64,000 nt of DNA from an uncultured Lacticaseibacillus sp. (GCA_934370925.1 CAKRNG010000007.1:1-64000); one strand, 5' to 3'. Positions 27,886 to 36,405 are shown, counted from the first letter of the stretch. Made by a program: numbers and translations. Notes: generated from the letters alone by a model not told the origin.

Positions 27886-28166
27886 GGGTGCGCCATAAGT
27901 CCAAAGCACACGAACGTTACATCCTAGTCGAGCTACGTGCCCCAGAAGTCTGCGCTTAACCCAGAATTGATTGCGGCGGAAATGCACCGCCTCCATCAAT
28001 TCTACGTTAATGCTCAACTTCTGACCGGGGCACTGCGCTCTGTGATTCGTCGCGCGCCAAAAGACTGCCCCGGTATACAAGACAGGTCCGGTAGAAATCC
28101 TAAGTTCGGGATTTCTACCGGGCCTGCCTTGTATACCGGGGCCAAACCGTCTTTTGGCGCAGCCTC
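27886..28166 (-). repeat. Family A repeat, copy 7, with module B inserted
   Basis: An inverted family A element, beginning GGGTGCGCCATAAGTCC and ending CTTTTGGCGCAGCCTC. It is split by a complete module B (27925-28058) between the ATCCTAGTCGAGC segment and the internal GCGCGCCAAAAGAC. This shows that B can sit inside A. The 480-base gap to the next gene otherwise holds only a possible TATAAT at 28233. Confidence 0.8.
27925..28058 (+). repeat. Module B repeat, reference copy
   Basis: It begins AGTCGAGC and ends near GCTCTGTG. Helices from outside in are GTGCCC/GGGCAC, AGAAGT/ACTTCT, AGAATTGAT/ATCAATTCT and GGCGG/CCGCC. Internal loop strands are CTGCGCTTAACCC and ACGTTAATGCTCA. Other copies replace helix bases on both strands and keep the loops. 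Confidence 0.8.
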
Positions 28167-28303
28167 CTTGCTTTTCTGCAACAGCGTAAACATACCGGTG
28201 AGTATTGATTCGCCTGATGTGTTATTGTTGAGTATAATAACGTTCACTTAATGTAACAAGATACACGGAAAATGTAAGTAGGTTTGAATCGGGGGGCTTT
28301 TGG

Positions 28304-29650
28304 TTGCAAGTCTTAACAAAGTGGTTAATTATTTTAACGCTGGCTTTGGTTGCAATTTTTATTGTGGTAATCGGCGTTTACTATTATTATTCGCGGCGTC
28401 GGTCGACGAATTATCTGGCTAAGGACCAAGCAGAATTACGGTACTTTATCCAACGCCAAGTGGATGATCATGGGAAGGTGACAGGATATGAATGCCTATT
28501 GCGACAGCGAACGGCGGATGGTCGGTGGGTACTGCCTCAAAATTTAGAGACGTTACCGCTACAACGCGTGGTGGGATTGCTGACGGATACGTTTAACGCG
28601 TTACCCGCTGACGATGGGGATAAGCGGTTGTCCATCAACTTAGAGTACGCGCAAATCCTGAGTCCTGAATTTGATTATTTCACGCGGTGGGCGATTGCAC
28701 GAATCCATCCAATGCCGCTGACGGTGGAGTTGACCGTCGATGCGGCGCAGCGTTACCGTCAGCACGCAACCTTCTTGCGCCACATTCGTCAGGGACAGGC
28801 TTACGGCATGCACTTTGCGATTGATAATGTCGGTTCGGATAACGCATCACTCGATAGTATTCAGTGGATGTTGCCGGTGGTAAACGTGCTGAAGTGCTCC
28901 ATGCGGTATTTCCGCAAAAACGAACAAAACGAGTGGTTGGATTTGAACCTGCAGTTTTGGCGTCAATTCGCTGAAAACCGACACATCAAGTTGGTGTTGA
29001 CTGGCGTTGAGAGCGCTGAAGACGCGGCCCTTGCACAACAGCTCAACATCGATTTACGTCAGGGATACCTGTTTGGACGGCCAGAGCATTTGCACCAGCC
29101 ACATATCGCGGAGGTCGTCACGGCGCCCGTGGATACTGAGGTGGTACCTGACACCCATACGCCTGCCCCGCAACAATTGTACACGGATGATTATTTTGCC
29201 AAGGGTCACTGGTTGCTTAAAATATGGCAGACGGTGGTTTCGTTGCTGGGCTGGGTCTGTGTGGCAGTTCCCATGTACATCACGATTCGCAGCTTCATGG
29301 GTGTGAAGTGGGGATTCTTTACCCCGTTGTGGACGTACAGCGAGGGGATTTATGAGATTCAGTTTATCGGCGCAATCGTGCTCTTTACGGCGGCGTGTGC
29401 GCTGATTTTCACCGTATGCATGTCCATCATTCAGAACCGAAAGCGGGACCGGGTGGTGGAACAATGGCCAACGTTTAACCCCATCGATCAGCGGCTGCGA
29501 GCAGATGAACTCGAGCAGTTTATGGAAACGCGATTCGGGGATGACGACTTCCGACATCACGTGCGGAGCTACAAAGTGCAGCCCGAACAGAATTTGGATA
29601 CCGACGAGATTCACCGGTTGTTTGGCGACAACGATATTAACCAGATGTAG
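28304..29650 (+). CDS. Membrane protein with degenerate EAL domain
   Basis: 448 residues. An N-terminal membrane helix (about 7-29) is followed by an EAL-like domain (about 45-265), two further helices (about 315-335 and 355-378) and a cytoplasmic tail. EAL features kept are ECLLR, N in SINLE, E in VELT, the K in NVLKC, and QGYLFGRP. The DDFG motif reads IDNVG, so one metal-binding Asp is Asn; EGVE reads TGVE. It is therefore probably a cyclic-di-GMP sensor or a weak phosphodiesterase. It starts at TTG seven bases after GGGGGG. It is 15 bases upstream of a polysaccharide synthase, which it may control. Confidence 0.78.
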   Translation: MQVLTKWLIILTLALVAIFIVVIGVYYYYSRRRSTNYLAKDQAELRYFIQRQVDDHGKVTGYECLLRQRTADGRWVLPQNLETLPLQRVVGLLTDTFNALPADDGDKRLSINLEYAQILSPEFDYFTRWAIARIHPMPLTVELTVDAAQRYRQHATFLRHIRQGQAYGMHFAIDNVGSDNASLDSIQWMLPVVNVLKCSMRYFRKNEQNEWLDLNLQFWRQFAENRHIKLVLTGVESAEDAALAQQLNIDLRQGYLFGRPEHLHQPHIAEVVTAPVDTEVVPDTHTPAPQQLYTDDYFAKGHWLLKIWQTVVSLLGWVCVAVPMYITIRSFMGVKWGFFTPLWTYSEGIYEIQFIGAIVLFTAACALIFTVCMSIIQNRKRDRVVEQWPTFNPIDQRLRADELEQFMETRFGDDDFRHHVRSYKVQPEQNLDTDEIHRLFGDNDINQM

Positions 29651-29665
29651 GCGGGGGGAATAAAG

Positions 29666-30982
29666 ATGATTAATCACGTATTTGCCAGCACACCATGGCA
29701 GACAGCTGGGCTGATAATGTTGCTGGTACTCTGCCTTTACCCAATTGCGGGTGCGTTCTTTTGGTTCTTCGGGTCCCTGTCGTATCGCTGGTTACGGAAC
29801 ACGCAGGCAGACGATGATTGGGAACCCTTGGCGCGTGAAGACCAACCGCTCGTGACCATCATGATTCCGGCCCACAATGAAGAGGTGATGATTGAATCGA
29901 CCATCACGTATTTGTTTGAGCAAATTAATTACGATAATTACGAAATATTGGTGATGAACGACGGGTCGACTGATGAAACGGCGGCCATTATTGCACGACT
30001 GCAAACGAAATATCCGCGGCTTCGTACCGTCGAAATTATCAAGAATAAGGGAAAAGCGCACGCGTTTAATATTGGGATGTACTTTGCACGTGGGGAGTAC
30101 ATCTTGAGTAACGATGCGGATACGATTCCCGAACCCGATGCCTTGATGAAGTACATGAATTATTTCATCCATGACCGCGATATGAATACGAGTGCGGTGA
30201 CGGCAAACATGGATGTGCAGAACCGAACCAAATTGATTGGGAAGTCACAAACCATTGAGTTCTCCAGCATTGTGGGGGTAATCAAGCGAAGTCAGGCGGC
30301 GGTGAATGACTCAATGTACGCGTATAGTGGGGCGAACACGATGTACCGGAAGTCATTCCTGATTGATGTCGGCGGATTTCGGCAGAATCGTGCCACAGAA
30401 GATATTAGTATTGCGTGGGATCACCAGATGATTGGTGCCGTGCCGCGGTTTGCGCCCAACATCATTTTCCACATGAATGTGCCTGAGAGCATTGGGGAAT
30501 TGTATAAGCAACGGAAACGTTGGGCACAGGGCGGGACGGAAGTTTGGCTGACGAACTTCAAGAAGTTTTTCTTCCACCCCATTAAGCATCGCTACCAGAT
30601 GTCGATGTTCGTGGATTCCACCCTATCGATTGTGTGGTCGTTCTTCTTCATTATCTCGACGGTCGTTTTCTTTTTGGCGATGATTGGGTTTGCTGCAACG
30701 GGTAACTGGGAGCGCGTTTATCATGGCGTAATGATGTCGTTCATCTTCGTCACGTTCGAGATTGTTGCGGGGATGCTGCAACTGCTCGCGGCGCTGATTT
30801 TGGATCATCGGGGGGCGAAGTTGAAGTACTTGTTGTTCGCGCCACTTTATATGCTGTTCTTCTGGATGGTGAACCCGATTACAGTGGCAGTGACGTTCAT
30901 TCCGGCGTGCAAGACGATTTTAGGTTTTGGGTCGGGAACGTGGGTTTCACCAAAACGCCAGGCAATGCCGGATAAGAAGTAG
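29666..30982 (+). CDS. Processive family-2 glycosyltransferase
   Basis: 438-residue membrane enzyme resembling poly-N-acetylglucosamine or cellulose synthases (PgaC/BcsA group). A membrane segment near the N-terminus (about 12-36) precedes the GT2 catalytic domain. The motifs are VMNDGSTDETA (about 93-103), SNDADTIPEPDAL (about 151-163), TEDISIAWD and KQRKRWAQG, the D,D,D,QxxRW set of processive synthases. Three or four C-terminal helices form the likely translocation channel. No PilZ domain is present, so any cyclic-di-GMP control would go through the upstream EAL-like protein. The polymer is unknown. GGCGGGGGG precedes the ATG. Confidence 0.88.
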   Translation: MINHVFASTPWQTAGLIMLLVLCLYPIAGAFFWFFGSLSYRWLRNTQADDDWEPLAREDQPLVTIMIPAHNEEVMIESTITYLFEQINYDNYEILVMNDGSTDETAAIIARLQTKYPRLRTVEIIKNKGKAHAFNIGMYFARGEYILSNDADTIPEPDALMKYMNYFIHDRDMNTSAVTANMDVQNRTKLIGKSQTIEFSSIVGVIKRSQAAVNDSMYAYSGANTMYRKSFLIDVGGFRQNRATEDISIAWDHQMIGAVPRFAPNIIFHMNVPESIGELYKQRKRWAQGGTEVWLTNFKKFFFHPIKHRYQMSMFVDSTLSIVWSFFFIISTVVFFLAMIGFAATGNWERVYHGVMMSFIFVTFEIVAGMLQLLAALILDHRGAKLKYLLFAPLYMLFFWMVNPITVAVTFIPACKTILGFGSGTWVSPKRQAMPDKK

Positions 30983-31044
30983 GTGGGGCGGTGGTTGTGG
31001 CGGAAAATTTACTGAAGAACAATCTCAACCTTAATTCCACACCG

Positions 31045-31075
31045 AAACGCATTGGCGGCAGCCAATGCGTTTTTG
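31045..31075 (+). terminator. Terminator after the glycosyltransferase
   Basis: AAACGCATTGGC pairs with GCCAATGCGTTTTT around GGCA. It is a compact intrinsic terminator that separates this pair from the polyphosphate operon. Confidence 0.9.
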
Positions 31076-31168
31076 TCTTAAATTAAAGTGCGTGTGCGTG
31101 GTAAGATGAAAATAGAAATCGTATCAGGTAAAGTCGCCGTTAATTCGGGTTGCGTGGGAGGAAAATGG

Positions 31169-32698
31169 TTGAGTAGTCAGGAACATGGATTAGTCGTGAT
31201 TGCCAGTCAAGGGGTCACGTTCTCCATTACAAATTTAGCGAATTTGACCACGATTGAACGGGGAACTTATCCCGTTCCCGTGGGCGAAGAAATCTTCAGT
31301 GGTCACGTCTTGTCGCCCGCAACCACGGGGGCGCTGCAGACGGCCCTGCTTGCGGTGCGCCAACTATTTGCGGATTACGGCGTTGATGATTACGAAGTGT
31401 ATGCGGGTCAATCCTTTTTCGAGGGGGAGAATGCCGAATTCGTGCGTGATCAATTGTTTAACCGCACCGGTATGTGGGTGCACCGTCTCGCCATTCCCGA
31501 AGAAGCGTACCACCGAACGAGTGCAGTTCGGCAGAATTTTCCCCACTTCGACCAGATGATTGAAGATGGGACCGTGCTGGTTGATATTGGTGGCGGGACC
31601 GTGGAATTAATTGCCTTTTCTAACGGGACGTTCAGTTTTGCCCGGAACTTGAACCTCGGGCCGCTTCGTGTGTTCGAGGTGATGAAAGACGTTCAGCGCA
31701 GTGAGCCGAACTATGTGGAAGTGCTGCGGGACTACATTGATAGTCGGCTGCTGGACTTCATGCGCCTGTTACCACAAAAGCATGACTACCAGAACATGAT
31801 TCTGACGGGGAGCGGGATGCGCCTGCTCGGGAACATGTGGCCGGATGACCACCAGGGGAAAATTGACCGGCACCATTTCCGGAAGCTGTACCATGAATTG
31901 ACGCGGGCCAGTGACCAGTACATCGCCAGCACGTATGACATTGCGCCCGCGCAGGTGAGCCAAGTGTTGCCAACTATTTTGCTCATTCACCAGCTTGTGC
32001 AACGGCTGGATGCGGATGCAATTTGGCGTAGTGATTTACGCCTTATTGATGGCCTTGAGGTGAATGCGGCGGTGAACGCGGACGCCCACACCGTGCGTTT
32101 TGACCCCACCGAATCCATTCGGGCCAGCGCGCTCACGTTGTCGAACTGGTACCACGTGGATGAGAAGCACCGGGATACGACGGTGAAATTCGCACTTCAG
32201 CTCTTTGACCGGTTGCGCAAGCTGCACGGGCTCGGTAAACGGGAACGGTTGTTGCTGGAAACCGCCGCCCTCATTACGGATATTGGGAGCTACATCGACA
32301 CGCATGACCATGCGGAAAGCAGTGACTACATTATCCGTTCGTCAGATATTATGGGGTTGAGTAGTCGCGAGCAAGCCATCGTGGCCACTATCGCGCATTA
32401 CCACACGAGTGCGACGCCACAGTTGGACATGTCCGCCCTCAGCACCTTCAATGGGGCTGACCGGTTGATTGTGGCCAAGTTGTCGGCGCTGTTACGGGTG
32501 GCGGACTCCCTGGATACGAGCCGGCAACAGAAAATCGATACCATTAGTGTCTCCATGAAGAGTGGCCGCGTGACGATTACCGCCAGCAGCCGGGATAGTC
32601 TGGAATTGGAGAAATGGACATTGGCGCAGAAGGGGCATTTCTTTGAGGCCGTCTTCGGGATGCCGGTGCGTTTGAAATGGAGGAATCATCAAGCATGA
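31169..32698 (+). CDS. ppx1: Ppx/GppA family exopolyphosphatase (long form)
   Basis: 509-residue member of the Ppx/GppA family. The phosphate-binding core is seen in VLVDIGGGTVELIAF (about 133-147) and LTGSGMRLLG (about 212-221). A C-terminal HD-like domain has LLLETAALITDIGSYIDTHDHAE. The usual N-terminal DxGSNS phosphate loop is replaced by VVIASQGVTFSI, which may alter activity. TTG 31169 is chosen because GGAGG lies seven bases upstream and MSSQEHG begins the domain. It is the first gene of ppx-ppk-ppx; its stop overlaps the ppk ATG. Confidence 0.82.
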   Translation: MSSQEHGLVVIASQGVTFSITNLANLTTIERGTYPVPVGEEIFSGHVLSPATTGALQTALLAVRQLFADYGVDDYEVYAGQSFFEGENAEFVRDQLFNRTGMWVHRLAIPEEAYHRTSAVRQNFPHFDQMIEDGTVLVDIGGGTVELIAFSNGTFSFARNLNLGPLRVFEVMKDVQRSEPNYVEVLRDYIDSRLLDFMRLLPQKHDYQNMILTGSGMRLLGNMWPDDHQGKIDRHHFRKLYHELTRASDQYIASTYDIAPAQVSQVLPTILLIHQLVQRLDADAIWRSDLRLIDGLEVNAAVNADAHTVRFDPTESIRASALTLSNWYHVDEKHRDTTVKFALQLFDRLRKLHGLGKRERLLLETAALITDIGSYIDTHDHAESSDYIIRSSDIMGLSSREQAIVATIAHYHTSATPQLDMSALSTFNGADRLIVAKLSALLRVADSLDTSRQQKIDTISVSMKSGRVTITASSRDSLELEKWTLAQKGHFFEAVFGMPVRLKWRNHQA

Positions 32699-34857
32699 GT
32701 AAGAGCCCATTTGCTGATCATAAATTCTATACGAACCGCGAACTGAGCTGGATTGCATTTAACGACCGCGTGCTGGATGAAGCTCGCGACAAGAGCAACC
32801 CGCTTCTAGAACGTGTGCGTTTTTTGGCCATCACGCAGAGCAATCTGGATGAATTCTTTAACGTGCGGGTGGCGTCCTTGCGCAAAATGGTGTCGATTGG
32901 GTACGATAAGCTGGATGCGGCGGGCATGACGCCAACGCAGCAGCTCGACGCCATTAGCCGCGATGTGCACACCATGGTGGATAAGCAGTACAGTACGCTC
33001 TCCCGTTCGCTTGTGCCGGCGCTGGCAAAAATTGCGATTAATCTGCACCAACCACGCGAATTGCGTGGTGAACAGTTGGACTTTGTGGATGATTATTTTC
33101 ACCAGGAATTGTATCCCATCTTAACCCCGCTGGCCGTGGATGTGTCGCGACCGTTCCCGTTCATCGCGGATAACACGATGAATCTCGCGTTGCGGTTGGA
33201 ACGTCCCATGGCACAAGAAGAAAAGCGCAACTTTGCGACCGTGCAGATTCCAAGTAGTATGCCCCGTGTCATCCGCTTGCCGGGGAATGGGGATGACTTC
33301 GTGTTGCTCGAAGATGTGGTGCGCCAATACGTGGGCGAGCTGTTCGTTGGGGCGAAGATTCGTGAAAGTGCCATGTTCCGGGTGACGCGGGATATGGGGC
33401 TGGATGTCGATGAAGAAGACGCGTCTGACCTGATGAAGGAAATTCAGCAGCAACTCAAGAAACGTGAACGTGGGCGTGTCATGCGGCTTGAAGTTGAGGG
33501 TGGCATGAGCAAGTCCCTCGAACGCTATTTGGTCAAGCAAATGTCGATTGATGCGCGGGATGTGTACCCGATTAATGGCCCCATCGACCTTGGCTTCTTG
33601 AGCCAGCTTGTCAAGAATGTGGCGCCAAAGCCCGATGCGGTTTTCCCAGCAGCAACGCCTTACTTAGCACCGATTTTTACGGATCAGTCCATCTTCCGGA
33701 CGATTCGCAATGGGGATGTGTTCCTGCACCATCCATACGATAGCTTCACGCCCGTTGTCGAGTTCATTCACCAAGCCGCCGTGGATCCGCGCGTGCTGGC
33801 CGTGAAGATGACGCTGTACCGTGTTTCGAGTAAGTCACCGATTATTAAGTACCTGAAACAGGCGGCTGATAATGGCAAACAAGTGACGGTACTGGTTGAA
33901 TTGAAGGCGCGGTTTGACGAAGAGAATAACGTGCACTGGGCCAAAGAGCTTGAACGGGCAGGTTGTCACGTGATTTATGGGCTCGTGGGACTCAAGACGC
34001 ACTGCAAATTAGCGTTAGTGGTGCGCCGCGAAGAAGACGGCATGCGCCGGTACATGCACATGGCGACGGGGAACTACAATGATGTCACGGCGCGGTTCTA
34101 CACGGACATGGGCCTCTTCACGTGTAACCCCGAAATCGGGGCAGACGCCAGCAACATTTTCAACATGTTGAGCGGCTTCTCGGAACCACCTTACTTCCAT
34201 AAACTCGTGATTTCACCAGACGGGATTCGTGACTTCTTGAGCGAGCGGATTGATGCGGAAATCAAGGCGGCCAAAGCGGGACGGCGAGCGGAAATTCATA
34301 TGAAGATGAACTCACTGTCTGATCCAGCGATGATACGAAAGTTGTACGCGGCGGGCGCAGCTGGGGTTCACGTCCACCTGATTGTGCGCGGTATTTGCGA
34401 TTTAAAGGTGGGAATTCCCCACATTTCGGAGAACATCGAGGTGCACTCCATCGTTGGGCGGTATTTGGAACATTCGCGAATTTACGCGTTCTATGCGGAT
34501 GGGGAGGAGCAGGTTTACCTGTCTTCTGCCGACCTAATGACGCGCAATCTGTCGTGGCGGGTGGAAATTTTGTTCCCAATTCTGCAGGAGGATATTCGGC
34601 AACAAGCCAATAACATTTTCAACCTCATGTGGGAAGACAACGCCAAGACACGGGTGCTCCAGCCGGACGCCACGTGGCAGCGGATTGATCGTCGTGGCCG
34701 GACACCGTTTAACGTGCAGGACTACTTTGTGGCGCACGCTGCGGATATGTCAGCCGATTTGCTCGGAACCGAGGCGCAGGATGAATCGAATGAAGCGGGG
34801 GGGCCACGGCGGTTCATTCCGCTCCGGGCGCCTGAAGATGCGGATGACGCGGAATAG
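32695..34857 (+). CDS. ppk: Polyphosphate kinase 1
   Basis: Builds polyphosphate from ATP reversibly. The 720-residue protein has the PPK1 order. The N domain begins KFYTNRELSWIAFNDRVLDEA with FLAITQSNLDEFFNVR. The catalytic part has VEFIHQAAVDPRVLAVKMTLYR and GLVGLKTHCKLALVVRRE, whose His is the expected phosphorylated residue. MHMATGNYND and HSRIYAFY follow. ATG 32695 overlaps the stop of the upstream ppx1 (ATGA) and has GGAGGA 10 bases before it. Flanked by two exopolyphosphatase genes, it forms a synthesis-degradation operon used in stress and phosphate storage. Confidence 0.95.
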   Translation: MSKSPFADHKFYTNRELSWIAFNDRVLDEARDKSNPLLERVRFLAITQSNLDEFFNVRVASLRKMVSIGYDKLDAAGMTPTQQLDAISRDVHTMVDKQYSTLSRSLVPALAKIAINLHQPRELRGEQLDFVDDYFHQELYPILTPLAVDVSRPFPFIADNTMNLALRLERPMAQEEKRNFATVQIPSSMPRVIRLPGNGDDFVLLEDVVRQYVGELFVGAKIRESAMFRVTRDMGLDVDEEDASDLMKEIQQQLKKRERGRVMRLEVEGGMSKSLERYLVKQMSIDARDVYPINGPIDLGFLSQLVKNVAPKPDAVFPAATPYLAPIFTDQSIFRTIRNGDVFLHHPYDSFTPVVEFIHQAAVDPRVLAVKMTLYRVSSKSPIIKYLKQAADNGKQVTVLVELKARFDEENNVHWAKELERAGCHVIYGLVGLKTHCKLALVVRREEDGMRRYMHMATGNYNDVTARFYTDMGLFTCNPEIGADASNIFNMLSGFSEPPYFHKLVISPDGIRDFLSERIDAEIKAAKAGRRAEIHMKMNSLSDPAMIRKLYAAGAAGVHVHLIVRGICDLKVGIPHISENIEVHSIVGRYLEHSRIYAFYADGEEQVYLSSADLMTRNLSWRVEILFPILQEDIRQQANNIFNLMWEDNAKTRVLQPDATWQRIDRRGRTPFNVQDYFVAHAADMSADLLGTEAQDESNEAGGPRRFIPLRAPEDADDAE

Positions 34858-34878
34858 GAACATGGGAAGGAAGAGTCA

Positions 34879-35838
34879 ATGTCACACTTTGCAGTATTTG
34901 ATTTAGGGAGTAACTCTGCCCGCATGTCGCTTTGGCGCATCGAGGATGGTGAACCGACGCCAGTTTTGAAGATGAAGGAAATGGTGCGTCTGTCCGAAGA
35001 TATGGGGCCGGAACGTCTCTTGCGGGAACCCGCCATGGTCCGAACGATTGCTGCGTTGAAGCGGTTTAAGGTGGCGCTGGCGGATTACGAGGACGTGACC
35101 GTTAAGGCGTACGCGACCGCAGCGACACGCCAGGCACGTAACCAGAAGCTGTTTTTGAAGCGGGTTCGTGAAGAGGCCGAGATTGACCTGGAAGTGATTC
35201 CGGGAACGAAAGAAGCTGAACTTGATTTTGTCGGGGTGATTAACACGTTGCCCGTTCAGAATGCCCTCATTGTGGATACAGGTGGGGCCTCGACAGAACT
35301 GGTGCTGGTACAGAACCGCAAGATGCAGAACCTGATAAGCATTCCGTTTGGGTCCGTTAATTTAACGGAGCGTTTCCTGAGCCATGACCCCGTGAATGCC
35401 AGTGAACTATTTAACTTGATGGCGACGGTGAACCGGACGTTCAACGGCGTCTGGTGGTTGCGGAAGGCACAGAATCTGCCCATCATCGCGCTGGGGGGCT
35501 CGAACCGAACACTGGCGAAAATTGAGCGACGTAAGGAAAAATTCCGTGACTTCGAAGCTGTGCACGGGTTTCGGATGTACACGCCGGAGATGAATAAGAT
35601 TTTCAGCGAAATCTTGGATGCGGACTTGGCAGAACGGAAGGCGATTCCGGGCTTGTCGAAGGACCGGGCCGACATCATCGTGGGCGGGCTTATTCCCGTG
35701 GTGACGATGATGCGGTACTTGGATTCGGATAGGCTTGTCTTCTCGCAGAACGGATTGCGGGAGGGGGCACTGTACGAACACTTGAACGGCGTCCAGAAGC
35801 TGAATGGGGAAGCCACCGAAGTTGTCGAGGAACAATAA
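34879..35838 (+). CDS. ppx2: Exopolyphosphatase (Ppx/GppA, short form)
   Basis: 319 residues, the minimal two-lobed Ppx/GppA core. The phosphate-1 loop FDLGSNSARM is at 7-16, unlike in the first paralogue. VIPGTKEAELDFVGVINTL and NALIVDTGGASTELVLV (about 130-146) form the rest of the active site; LGGSNRTLAKIE is near 210. It releases phosphate from polyphosphate, or hydrolyses pppGpp. It is 21 bases after ppk, with GGAAGGA upstream. A family C repeat begins four bases after the stop and may serve as the 3' hairpin. Confidence 0.9.
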   Translation: MSHFAVFDLGSNSARMSLWRIEDGEPTPVLKMKEMVRLSEDMGPERLLREPAMVRTIAALKRFKVALADYEDVTVKAYATAATRQARNQKLFLKRVREEAEIDLEVIPGTKEAELDFVGVINTLPVQNALIVDTGGASTELVLVQNRKMQNLISIPFGSVNLTERFLSHDPVNASELFNLMATVNRTFNGVWWLRKAQNLPIIALGGSNRTLAKIERRKEKFRDFEAVHGFRMYTPEMNKIFSEILDADLAERKAIPGLSKDRADIIVGGLIPVVTMMRYLDSDRLVFSQNGLREGALYEHLNGVQKLNGEATEVVEEQ

Positions 35839-35841
35839 TGT

Positions 35842-35986
35842 AAAAACCTTTTTAGACGGGACATTCGCGGCTGCGCGCGAATGTCTTATCGAGGGGAGAG
35901 TTGCACACTGATGTTTTAATGCCGAGTTGCGATGTTACCAATCATCCTAATGAAGAAACGTGAGGAGCGTCAGCGACGTTTCCTCA
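35842..35986 (+). repeat. Family C repeat, copy 2
   Basis: Starts AAAAACCTTTTTAGACGGG, followed by the palindrome ACATTCGCGGCTGCGCGCGAATGT and CTTATCGAGG. It ends with GAAACG…CGACGTTTC. Here the terminal stem reads GAAACG/CGTTTC where copies 4 and 5 have GCAACG/CGTTGC, a compensated change. Confidence 0.8.
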
Positions 35987-36017
35987 AATGGTAGTGGCTT
36001 ATAAATGAATAAAACAG

Positions 36018-36046
36018 TTGAGTAAACTTATGATATTGATTATGAT
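36018..36046 (+). promoter_or_regulatory. Promoter of a candidate small RNA
   Basis: TTGAGT (36018-36023) and TATGAT (36041-36046) with a 17-base spacer. No ORF with a ribosome binding site follows before the terminator at 36169-36212. Confidence 0.5.
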
Positions 36047-36052
36047 AGTAGT

Positions 36053-36212
36053 GGATAATATGTATGTTTCGACCGCTGCAACGGTCGAAACGGTTGGGAC
36101 TAGCCGCGACTGATAATAACGCCGAGAAGTTCGAACATCTTATTCACCTCGATTCCATCAATTGAGGGAGCACCGTCTGATTCGTGGGTACGTGTCGAGA
36201 ACGGTGCTTTTT
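36053..36212 (+). ncRNA. Candidate small RNA upstream of the Rgg pair
   Basis: Predicted transcript of about 160 nt. It contains a perfect 10-bp hairpin, GTTTCGACCG (36066-36075) with CGGTCGAAAC (36082-36091). It ends in an intrinsic terminator, AGCACCGT with ACGGTGCT then TTTTT (36169-36212). The opposite strand of the middle part carries a micro-ORF with a ribosome binding site (36100-36138), so the RNA could also be antisense to that. Confidence 0.4.
36100..36138 (-). CDS. Possible micro-ORF (12 codons, hydrophobic peptide)
   Basis: ATG preceded by GAGGTG at normal spacing encodes MFELLGVIISRG; an in-frame GTG three codons earlier would add MNK. Rgg regulators often respond to short hydrophobic peptides encoded nearby and divergently, with mature forms starting in D/E followed by aliphatic residues. 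ELLGVIISRG looks similar, but this ORF is shorter than known SHP precursors (about 20-23 codons). I saw no clear promoter for it. Highly tentative. Confidence 0.2.
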   Translation of the reverse strand: MFELLGVIISRG

Positions 36213-36256
36213 ATCTGCCGTTGAATGTATAGTAGCATTACAAAAAATCAAATTCA

Positions 36257-36309
36257 ATAATTTATCAATCTATATAATCTTTATGCAATTATATAGATTG
36301 ATAAATTAT
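36257..36309. promoter_or_regulatory. Perfect 22-bp inverted repeat upstream of the Rgg genes
   Basis: The arms at 36257-36278 and 36288-36309 are exact reverse complements (ATAATTTATCAATCTATATA… on the left) with a 9-base spacer. It is AT-only apart from two C/G pairs and has no T-run tail, so it is more likely an operator than a terminator. A promoter follows immediately (TTGATT, 18 bases, TATGCT at about 36333-36359). Confidence 0.6.
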
Positions 36310-36405
36310 CTATTTATCGAAAAAAGTTTTGATTTATTTTCTAATTCTTAGGTATGCTAAATGGCGTAATGTGATTTAGATGAATATAATCGTGGGGAAA
36401 TCATT

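Noticed and set aside
36029..36112. 27-codon ORF beginning MILIMIVVDN on the plus strand
   Set aside because: Its start lies within the predicted promoter of the small RNA and it has no ribosome binding site.
36053..36212. Type I toxin-antitoxin of the Fst kind
   Set aside because: The antisense peptide is only 12 residues, lacks the charged tail and proline typical of Fst toxins, and no second terminator-linked RNA is clear.
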